This document shows positions 1-5,165 of a stretch of DNA of 6,888 nt, one piece after another. The DNA comes from Nitrospirota bacterium (GTDB lineage Bacteria > Nitrospirota > Nitrospiria > Nitrospirales > NS-4): NCBI GenBank assembly GCA_005877525.1, contig VBON01000012.1, positions 1,891 to 8,778 of the forward strand, in the 5' to 3' direction. A program made the position numbers and the translations under genes. Numbering within the stretch: the first letter of the stretch is position 1; the number at the start of each line of letters is the position of its first letter. Below the pieces are notes generated by a model. It made no database searches and was not told where the DNA came from. It worked only from the letters and a program-made list of their open reading frames with translations.

Positions 1-297
1 GCTGGCCCCTGGAAGGTGGGCGGCCCACAAGCACAACGCCGGTTGACCCTCAATCTCCTGTTTGCCTTCGATGATGCTTTCCGCAGAGCAGCCGAGGAGG
101 ACTTTGGGGTGTAAGCGTTCCTCGATGATCGAGGCGAGAAAATCGGCCGAGCCCGTGTGGTGAGGAGAAAAGAACACGAAGGCGAGATCTGTCTGATGGC
201 CCGCCAGACCCGTCGCGACCTCGCGGCACACACTGTCAACCGCGTCGGCGGTAATGTCCGCGCGCGAGAGCGCACTGTGAATTTTCATTGGTTCCAT
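1..297 (-). CDS. FIST N-terminal domain sensory protein (partial, 3' end outside window)
   Basis: Reading the minus strand from the ATG at 297 gives 99 codons that remain open at the window edge. The stretch around residues 64-97 (HPKVLLGCSAESIIEG, then EIEGQPALCLWAAHLPG) matches the hallmark core of the FIST_N domain: a hydrophobic strand, LGC-[ST]-A-E, a G-x-x-EIE turn, then 'PALxLWAAxLPG'. FIST domains are predicted ligand-sensing modules, thought to bind small molecules such as amino acids, and are normally followed by FIST_C. Only the N-terminal part is visible, so the full architecture (stand-alone or fused to a signalling output) is unknown. No good Shine-Dalgarno sequence is seen; an ATG at 288 and a GTG at 348 are alternative starts. 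The frame is the same as that of the upstream small secreted protein, whose TAA at 352-354 lies 54 bases before the chosen ATG, so the two may be co-transcribed. Family confident; start uncertain. Confidence 0.8.
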   Translation of the reverse strand, partial: MEPMKIHSALSRADITADAVDSVCREVATGLAGHQTDLAFVFFSPHHTGSADFLASIIEERLHPKVLLGCSAESIIEGKQEIEGQPALCLWAAHLPGAS

Positions 298-351
298 GAA
301 GTGCCGGGTACTGCGGGAAAATGGTTTGGACCTGCTCCGCCAGTTCACCCG

Positions 352-732
352 TTATTTGTATCGTAAACGATCGAAAGTAACATTCTCCATATAAAGGGTT
401 TCGTTTCCGTTAATTCCGTCGGTTTCCATGTCCCGCCAAAGTGCCCGATCGTACCAATAAAAAACGGGGAAGCGTTCCATTTCATAAACACCGTGGCCAT
501 AATCATTCACCTTCCAGGTGAGCACCTTGCGCCCGGTTACATAGTCTACAACCCCGTCCCTGTTGAGCGAATACGTGAAGATGACGAGCCCCGCCTCGTT
601 GTCGTAAAGCTCCTCGATCACTTGATCTTGCGGGGGTTCTGGAGGAGGAGGGGTATGGCTCCCCCCATGGACCGTTCCCGCCATCGCGAGACCAAACATG
701 AGGGCCAGACATCGCGCAAGCTTTGGCGTCAT
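352..732 (-). CDS. Small secreted protein of unknown function with Pro-rich linker
   Basis: The protein has 126 residues from the ATG at 732. That start was chosen because GGAG lies 5 bases upstream; the adjacent ATG at 735 and an in-frame ATG at 780 are alternatives. Residues 1-23 look like a Sec signal peptide: a basic start (MTPKLAR), a hydrophobic core (CLALMFGLAMAG), and likely cleavage after VHG. A short proline-rich linker follows (residues 28-34), then a C-terminal domain of about 90 residues rich in aromatic and acidic residues. Two Asp/Asn-rich loops, SLNRDGVVDY (55-64) and DMETDGINGNE (101-111), partly resemble EF-hand or thrombospondin-type calcium loops, but each lacks full consensus. 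I do not recognise a family. It is probably periplasmic or exported. It sits upstream of, and may be co-transcribed with, the FIST protein. Confidence 0.65.
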   Translation of the reverse strand: MTPKLARCLALMFGLAMAGTVHGGSHTPPPPEPPQDQVIEELYDNEAGLVIFTYSLNRDGVVDYVTGRKVLTWKVNDYGHGVYEMERFPVFYWYDRALWRDMETDGINGNETLYMENVTFDRLRYK

Positions 733-773
733 CATGGCTCCATGCGCCTGAGTCCCGGTTACGTAATGTCTTT

Positions 774-801
774 TTAACATATCTGACGCGACGTGTAAAA
801 T
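774..801 (+). promoter_or_regulatory. Candidate sigma70-type promoter for the DHH phosphoesterase gene
   Basis: TTAACA (774-779, 5 of 6 matches to TTGACA) is separated by 16 bases from TAAAAT (796-801, 5 of 6 matches to TATAAT) on the plus strand. Transcription would begin near 808, leaving an untranslated leader of about 80 bases before the likely start codon. It is the best-looking plus-strand promoter in the divergent gap between the small secreted protein and the phosphoesterase. Predicted from sequence only. Confidence 0.45.
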
Positions 802-888
802 TATGCCGCCAATTCGTTTTCGGATGGACCCCAATCTTTCCTGTATCCGGAATAGCTCGAAAGCACTATGGAGACTTACGCATGGGTT

Positions 889-1749
889 ATGGCATACTCC
901 CCCCCCATGACGCCCGATCTTGTCCTCTATCATGCCAACTGCCCAGATGGATTCGCCGCGGCGTGGGCGATCTGGAAAAAATATCCCTCGGCGGTATTTG
1001 TTCCGGTCGATCATGGGCAGCCGTTGCCGGTGGATCCGTCCGGCCGCAATCTCCTCATCGTCGATTTCAGTTATTCCAAACCGGTCTTGGAAGGGATTGC
1101 GAAGTCGACAGCTTCGATTCAAGTGTTGGACCACCATGTCACTGCGCAGCAAGCTCTGGAGGGCTTGTCCTATGTGACGTTCGATCTGAAGAAAAGCGGG
1201 GCGGTTCTCGCCTGGGAGTGGGCGCATGACGCGCCGGCGCCGTGGTTGCTGGAATACGTTCAGGACAAGGATCTGTATAACTGGAAACTGCCCGGCAGCC
1301 GAGAAATCAATGCGGCCCTGAGTTCTTATCCTTATGACTTTGCCATTTGGGATTGTCTGAAGCGAGAGGTTTTGGAGCAGGAAGGGCGCGCAATCTTACG
1401 GTACGAGCAAAAGCTGGTGGAACAGATTCTTCAAGAAATGGTCCTGGTCGAGTTTGAGGGGGAGACGGTGCCTTGCGTGCAGAGTGCCATTCTCACGAGT
1501 CAGATCGGCGAGCGCCTCACCGAAACCTGTGCCTTCTGCTTGATCTGGCACGACCGGCATGGACGGCGGTACTTTAGCTTGCGGTCGCGGGAAGGCAGCA
1601 CCGACGTCTCACAGATTGCCGTGAAGTACGGCGGGGGCGGGCACCGCCATGCGGCAGGATTTTCGGTATCCTTGGAGGCTAGCAGCTCCTCACCCATCGA
1701 CAGTTCCACGCATGGAATCCCAATTTTGCCGGTCAACCAGAAAAAATAG
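889..1749 (+). CDS. DHH/DHHA1 family phosphoesterase (COG2404-like)
   Basis: This 286-residue protein belongs to the DHH phosphoesterase superfamily. In order it shows: YHANCPDGFAAAW (residues 14-26, motif I), LLIVDFSY with Asp59 (motif II), VLDHH with the name-giving Asp-His-His at 81-83 (motif III), DKDLYNW with Asp126/Asp128 (motif IV), and a C-terminal GGGGHRHAAGF (248-258) typical of the DHHA1 substrate-binding domain. Family members are Mn2+-dependent hydrolases of phosphodiester or phosphoanhydride bonds, such as NrnA nanoRNases and c-di-AMP phosphodiesterases. The HxNCPDG form resembles the poorly characterised COG2404 group, so the substrate cannot be assigned. The start is uncertain: ATGs at 868, 889 and 907 are all in frame and none has a well-spaced Shine-Dalgarno. 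The conserved domain begins right after 907. A run of eight C (899-906) just before 907 deserves attention (see findings). The gene converges on pgi with 16 bases between stop codons and no visible terminator. Confidence 0.88.
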   Translation: MAYSPPMTPDLVLYHANCPDGFAAAWAIWKKYPSAVFVPVDHGQPLPVDPSGRNLLIVDFSYSKPVLEGIAKSTASIQVLDHHVTAQQALEGLSYVTFDLKKSGAVLAWEWAHDAPAPWLLEYVQDKDLYNWKLPGSREINAALSSYPYDFAIWDCLKREVLEQEGRAILRYEQKLVEQILQEMVLVEFEGETVPCVQSAILTSQIGERLTETCAFCLIWHDRHGRRYFSLRSREGSTDVSQIAVKYGGGGHRHAAGFSVSLEASSSSPIDSSTHGIPILPVNQKK

Positions 1750-1765
1750 AATCTCAGGGACCTCG

Positions 1766-3346
1766 TCACACTTCATATCGAGTATCAAAGATCGTAGCGC
1801 CCGGGTGAGCGGTTACCCCGTGGTCGGGGTTTGCGGCAACGTGTTGGAGGATCTTGAAGATCGCTTCGCTCTCTGACGATCCGCCTAGCGCCTGCGCAAT
1901 CTGTTCGACGGTGGATGGTTGGCCCTTGTGATGAGACAGGTGCTCCAGGACGCGGTGCTGGAGTGCGATCACGGCCGCCGCCGCCTTCTTGCCGGCTTCG
2001 ACGCCCGGCTGATGGTAGGCATTGACATGGATCAACGACGCGTACAGCCCGACCGCCCGCTCGAACAGCGCAATGAGTTGCCCCACGCTTTCAGGATTCA
2101 CAGCGTTCAAGGTGATCGTGATCGATTCTCGGTCGTTTTCGAACAAGGCTCGGCGCGTGCCCTGCAAGAACCCGCTCAGATAGTCTCCGCTCGTCACGCC
2201 CGGATCCACCTCCATGGAGCGTCCCGCGCGGTCCTGAAGGACCTCGATGAAGACCACGAAAAAATTGTTGATCCCCTCCCGCAATTGCTGCACATAAGCA
2301 TGCTGGTCCGTTGATCCCTTATTGCCGTAGACTGCTAGACCCTGGTGCACGATTCCGCCGGCGAGATCCTTTTCCTTGCCCAACGATTCCATCACGAGTT
2401 GTTGCAGGTAGCGGCTAAACAACTCCAACCGGTCCTTGTACGGGAGGACGACCATGTCCTTTTGCCCTTTGCCCTTGCCGGCGTGATACCACATCAGGGC
2501 GAGCAGCGCCGCCGGATTCTGAAGGGGGTTGTCATTGCGGGTCACCTGATCCATGGCCTGGGCGCCGGCCAACAGAGCATCGATATCGAACCCCTGAAGG
2601 GCGGCAGGGAGCAGGCCGACCGCCGAGAGCTCCGAGGTACGGCCGCCGACCCAATCCCACATGGGAAAGCGCGCAAGCCAGTCTTTCGCGGTGGCATCAA
2701 GCTCGCTGCCATGGCTCGTGACTGCCACCGCATGGCGGGTAAAGCTCAGGCCCATCCGCTCGTAGGCGGCCTTCGCCTCCAGCATCCCGTTCCGTGTCTC
2801 TTTGGTCGCCCCGGATTTTGAAATCACGATCGTGAGGGTGTCCAAGAGGCCTTCTCCGATTTGGCCCAGCATCTTGTCCATACCGTCAGAATCAGTGTTG
2901 TCGAAAAACCATGCGCGCATCCGATCCCGAGGCGTGCTCAGTGCGTGCGTGACAAACTGGGGACCTAGTGCGGAACCTCCAATGCCGATCAGCAGCACAT
3001 TCTTGAAGAGCGTGCTTTTTTCAGGCCGGATTTGGCCGCGATGAATTTTCTCCGCAAAGCTCTTAATATCCGCAAGCGCCGTGGTGATCTCGTCCTGAAT
3101 CTGCCGGTTAGGGGCGAGCGCCGGATTGCGCAACCAGTAATGGCCGACCATACGCTGCTCATCGGGATTGGCGATTGCGCCGTGTTCGAGGGCTGCCATT
3201 GCGGTGAATGCCTGCTTGATAAGCGGCTGCATGGTCGTGAAATATGAGTCGGGAAAGTTCATGCGGCTGATATCGACCATCAGGCCGACGGTCGGATTCA
3301 CGTTGAGATAGGTCTTGAAGCGGCTCCAGAGTTCAGCGGAGTTCAT
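1766..3346 (-). CDS. pgi: Glucose-6-phosphate isomerase
   Basis: Cytoplasmic enzyme interconverting glucose 6-phosphate and fructose 6-phosphate in glycolysis and gluconeogenesis. From the ATG at 3346 it has 526 residues, a normal length for bacterial Pgi. Visible landmarks: GIGGSALGP (121-129) of the first SIS domain; the phosphate-binding loop SKSGATKET (176-184); the family signature VGGRTSELSAVG with Arg236; VMESLGKE with the probable catalytic base Glu320; DQHAYVQQ with His349; and GVEAGKK with the conserved Lys453 near the C-terminus. All expected catalytic residues are present, so the enzyme should be active. The last 60 or so residues form an extra helical segment (STVEQIAQALG...) beyond the catalytic lysine. 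A longer frame opens from a GTG at 3412, but that would run through the tRNA promoter and adds no family sequence, so 3346 is preferred. No Shine-Dalgarno precedes it. It converges with the DHH gene and is divergent from tRNA-Gly. Confidence 0.97.
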   Translation of the reverse strand: MNSAELWSRFKTYLNVNPTVGLMVDISRMNFPDSYFTTMQPLIKQAFTAMAALEHGAIANPDEQRMVGHYWLRNPALAPNRQIQDEITTALADIKSFAEKIHRGQIRPEKSTLFKNVLLIGIGGSALGPQFVTHALSTPRDRMRAWFFDNTDSDGMDKMLGQIGEGLLDTLTIVISKSGATKETRNGMLEAKAAYERMGLSFTRHAVAVTSHGSELDATAKDWLARFPMWDWVGGRTSELSAVGLLPAALQGFDIDALLAGAQAMDQVTRNDNPLQNPAALLALMWYHAGKGKGQKDMVVLPYKDRLELFSRYLQQLVMESLGKEKDLAGGIVHQGLAVYGNKGSTDQHAYVQQLREGINNFFVVFIEVLQDRAGRSMEVDPGVTSGDYLSGFLQGTRRALFENDRESITITLNAVNPESVGQLIALFERAVGLYASLIHVNAYHQPGVEAGKKAAAAVIALQHRVLEHLSHHKGQPSTVEQIAQALGGSSESEAIFKILQHVAANPDHGVTAHPGATIFDTRYEV

Positions 3347-3352
3347 GAAGAG

Positions 3353-3381
3353 AAGGTAGCGCAGAAGGGCATGCGAGTCAA
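3353..3381 (-). promoter_or_regulatory. Candidate pgi promoter, possibly giving a leaderless mRNA
   Basis: On the minus strand, TTGACT (3376-3381, 5 of 6 matches to the -35 consensus) is followed after exactly 17 bases by TACCTT (3353-3358, a weak -10 with 3 of 6 matches). The hexamer ends 6 bases before the pgi ATG at 3346, so initiation would fall on or next to the start codon. That fits the lack of any Shine-Dalgarno sequence in front of pgi. The poor -10 keeps confidence low. Confidence 0.35.
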
Positions 3382-3402
3382 TTCGTTCGCTCGGTAGATA
3401 TC

Positions 3403-3431
3403 TTGACAGCACACAAAGGGTTCATTAATAT
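3403..3431 (+). promoter_or_regulatory. Strong sigma70-type promoter of tRNA-Gly
   Basis: A perfect TTGACA (3403-3408), an optimal 17-base spacer and TAATAT (3426-3431, 4 of 6 matches) lie on the plus strand. Initiation would fall near 3438, about 27 bases upstream of the mature tRNA 5' end, leaving a short leader for RNase P to remove. Near-consensus elements are expected for a highly expressed stable-RNA gene. The pgi promoter candidate lies back to back with it, 21 bases away. Confidence 0.75.
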
Positions 3432-3464
3432 ACTGCCATCCTACCGAAGGCCATCTTCTGATGG

Positions 3465-3539
3465 GCGGGAATAGCTCAGTGGTAGAGCATCGCCTTGCCA
3501 AGGCGAGGGTCGAGGGTTCAAATCCCTTTTCCCGCTCCA
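3465..3539 (+). tRNA. tRNA-Gly (anticodon GCC)
   Basis: The 75-base cloverleaf folds cleanly. The acceptor arm GCGGGAA pairs with TTCCCGC, followed by discriminator T and an encoded CCA. The D arm is GCTC/GAGC with GG in its loop. The anticodon stem TCGCC/GGCGA encloses the loop TTGCCAA, giving anticodon GCC at 3497-3499, which reads glycine codons GGC and GGU. A five-base variable region and a T arm with TTCAAAT in the loop complete it. It is a single tRNA gene with its own strong promoter. I see no obvious hairpin plus T-run terminator directly after it, only a pyrimidine-rich stretch (3540-3550). I saw no nearby repeat of its 3' end, so there is no sign of an integrated element. Confidence 0.98.
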
Positions 3540-3692
3540 GTCTTCTCTCTCAAGCCAACATTGTTTGCGAGCACCAGCTGCGCCCGATTGCCGTACAAAA
3601 GCAAATCGAATCTGCATTCGCGCAGACTGAGCCGGCATATCTATTGCGGAGACTTAGTTCGGTAACGGCCGTGCAGGTGTGTTGAGCGAGAT

Positions 3693-4022
3693 TTAGGACA
3701 AAGACGGTTCGGCAAGTGTAGGTGTGAAGGGTTCCGAGAAAGCCGGAACCTTAGAGCAGAAGTTCCAGGTCCAACTGCTTAGCATGCCCTTTGAGAACGT
3801 CATTTCGTAATCGATGCAGAAGGGTTTCACGAGTCCTGCACGATACAGATACTCCATTTTACTCTGATCGGAAACTCTTTGAGCGAAGGGAGGCCCCAAT
3901 TCCATCACGAACTGGTCTGGAGTACGTAGATCCGACAGGATGTAAAACCCTGGTTTGGCCATCGAAACAGCCGAGTACATCAAGATAATACCCAAGGTCA
4001 CGAAGAAGAGGATTTTTAGCAT
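3693..4022 (-). CDS. Small exported protein, weakly BamE/SmpA-like
   Basis: From the ATG at 4022 the product has 109 residues. An AGGGA ribosome binding site four bases upstream supports this start over the longer one at 4082. Residues 1-22 form a signal peptide or single membrane anchor (MLKILFFVTLGIILMYSAVSMA), with likely cleavage after SMA. There is no lipobox cysteine. The mature part (residues 29-90) follows a pattern of 'DLRTPDQFVMELGPP...MEYLYRAG...CIDYEMTFSKGMLSSWTW'. This recalls the SmpA/OmlA/BamE fold, where a short helix with a 'lxxxLGxP' turn is followed by Y-rich beta strands. Cys69 and Cys89 could form a disulfide in the periplasm. The resemblance is only by eye and the function is unknown. 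A 7-base-pair inverted repeat lies inside its 3' part. It appears to be a single-gene unit. Confidence 0.6.
   Translation of the reverse strand: MLKILFFVTLGIILMYSAVSMAKPGFYILSDLRTPDQFVMELGPPFAQRVSDQSKMEYLYRAGLVKPFCIDYEMTFSKGMLSSWTWNFCSKVPAFSEPFTPTLAEPSLS
3730..3750. repeat. Perfect 7-bp inverted repeat (hairpin) inside a coding region
   Basis: GGTTCCG (3730-3736) and CGGAACC (3744-3750) are perfect reverse complements around a 7-base loop. One further G-T and one A-T pair extend the stem outward. No T-run follows on either strand, so it is not a standard intrinsic terminator. It lies near the 3' end of the small exported protein gene and may be fortuitous. Confidence 0.4.
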
Positions 4023-4082
4023 GCTGTCCCTGCTACCAACGCGTGATGACCTAGCACTTTCACATCGGTAGAACTGCTCCAT

Positions 4083-4091
4083 AATATAACA
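4083..4091 (-). promoter_or_regulatory. Candidate extended -10 promoter of the small exported protein
   Basis: On the minus strand TGTTATATT (4091 to 4083) combines the TGn extension with TATATT, five of six matches to the -10 consensus. No convincing -35 box is present, which is tolerated by extended -10 promoters. Transcription would start near 4076, about 55 bases before the preferred ATG. Local AT-richness in a GC-richer region supports it, but only weakly. Confidence 0.35.
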
Positions 4092-4283
4092 CTAAATATC
4101 ACCACATGCTCATCTTTTCGTAGAGTCGTCCCTTGCCTCTGCCGCCCGAACCCTGGCGAGGGACTTCCAGCGGGCTATCGTTGAGACTATCCGCAAGAAC
4201 TTGAAGAGCCACAGAAATAGCCCTTTCGTAGTCTATAGCCTCGCCTATCAGCTTGCTAGGCTTAGGAAAATAGGAGACCACCT

Positions 4284-5141
4284 ATGGCACGCGCTCTTCA
4301 ATCCGCGTCACTGTCCTTTGGCCTCGTTACCATTCCGGTCAAACTTTATACGGCCGCCAAATCGAAATCGGTGGCCTTTCATTGGCTGCATCAGCCGGAC
4401 GGCAGCCGAATTCAGGAGCATCTCTACTGTCCGGTTCACAAGAAGGAAGTCCCACGCGATGAAATTGTGAAGGGGTACGAGGTGAGCCGAGACCACTATG
4501 TGAAGATTACGGATGAGGAATTGAAGGCGATGGAGGAGGCGGCAAATAAAATTGTGGAGATTCAGGAGTTTGTACCGCTGGATGCCATTGACCCTGTCTA
4601 TTTCGAGAAGACCTATTATCTCGGTCCTGATAAGGGCGGTGAGAAATCGTATCGGCTTCTTGCGGAGGCTCTGAAACAACGCAATCGGGGGGCGGTGGCA
4701 AAATTCATCATGCGCGGCAAGGACAATCTGGTGCTCGTGCGGCCAGCGGACGGGGATCATTTGATGCTCGATGTGATGTATTACGCGGACGAGGTCAAGA
4801 ACGTCCGCGAGATCGAGCTGCCACCGGCCAAAATCAAGGAAGGGGAGTTGAAACTGGCCCAGCAACTGATCGACGGTCTTTCCAATGATAAGTGGCAACC
4901 GGAGAAGTACCAGGACACCTATCGAGAGCGGGTGCTCGAGCTCATCAAAAAGAAGGAAAAAGGTTATGAGTTCAAGGCTCCAGCTCCGTCGGCTGAAGGC
5001 CAGGCACAAGTGATCGATCTAATGGACGCCCTCAAGAAGAGTTTAAGGCGGCCGGGTCACGGTAAAGAAAAACAGGGAGCAGCCAAGGCTGCGGGAAAAG
5101 AGGCGCCTTCGCGAAAGGTCAAACGCGCCGCGAGTTCGTAA
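4284..5141 (+). CDS. ku: Non-homologous end joining protein Ku
   Basis: Bacterial Ku forms a homodimeric ring that threads onto double-strand DNA ends, protects them and recruits ligase LigD for non-homologous end joining. The 285-residue protein is a usual length for the family. It starts with the typical ARALQSASLSFGLVTIPVKLYTA and continues through EIVKGYEV (60-67), 'FVPLDAIDPVYFEKTYYLGPDKGGEKSYRLL' (positions 96-126), AKFIMRGKDNLVLVRP (139-154) and LDVMYYADEV (162-171). These are all conserved blocks of the Ku beta-barrel domain. Residues 243-254 (VIDLMDALKKSL) match the C-terminal motif known to contact LigD, followed by a Lys/Ala-rich basic tail (258-283) of the kind that binds DNA. An AGGAG at 4272-4276, seven bases before the ATG, fixes the start. 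No ligD is in the window, so the partner ligase must be elsewhere. It converges on the cupredoxin fusion gene with a 24-base gap. Confidence 0.97.
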   Translation: MARALQSASLSFGLVTIPVKLYTAAKSKSVAFHWLHQPDGSRIQEHLYCPVHKKEVPRDEIVKGYEVSRDHYVKITDEELKAMEEAANKIVEIQEFVPLDAIDPVYFEKTYYLGPDKGGEKSYRLLAEALKQRNRGAVAKFIMRGKDNLVLVRPADGDHLMLDVMYYADEVKNVREIELPPAKIKEGELKLAQQLIDGLSNDKWQPEKYQDTYRERVLELIKKKEKGYEFKAPAPSAEGQAQVIDLMDALKKSLRRPGHGKEKQGAAKAAGKEAPSRKVKRAASS

Positions 5142-5165
5142 TGGGGAGAGGCGCCCGGCGATCTG

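Noticed and set aside
736..1227. Upstream extension of the small secreted protein frame to 1227 on the minus strand.
   Set aside because: It would run antisense through the start of the DHH gene. The signal peptide and GGAG place the real start at about 732.
1500..3247. Long plus-strand frames opposite pgi (for example 1919-2314 and 2345-2821).
   Set aside because: They are antisense shadows of a gene with complete family motifs, created by its GC-rich third codon positions.
3441..3685. Protein-like frames across the tRNA on both strands (SSVVEHRLAKARVEGSNPFS on plus, KRDLNPRPSPWQGDALPLSY on minus).
   Set aside because: These are the well-known false translations of a tRNA gene and its complement. 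The cloverleaf of tRNA-Gly fully explains the sequence.
4099..4281. A 60-codon minus-strand frame between the small exported protein and ku.
   Set aside because: It needs a GTG start lying just beside the ku ribosome binding site, has no Shine-Dalgarno of its own and shows no recognisable family. The opposite strand is also open here, so chance is likely.
4097..4470. A plus-strand frame running out of frame into ku (from the region upstream of 4201).
   Set aside because: It overlaps the 5' part of ku in another frame, has no ATG with a ribosome binding site, and its sequence is unfamiliar.
4308..5009. A 233-codon minus-strand frame opposite ku.
   Set aside because: It is antisense to conserved Ku blocks. 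Its Leu/His/Arg-rich composition is typical of reverse-complement translation.
5142..5165. GGCGCC palindrome between the ku and cupredoxin fusion stop codons as a bidirectional terminator.
   Set aside because: The stem is only a short palindrome with no proper loop or flanking T-run on either strand.
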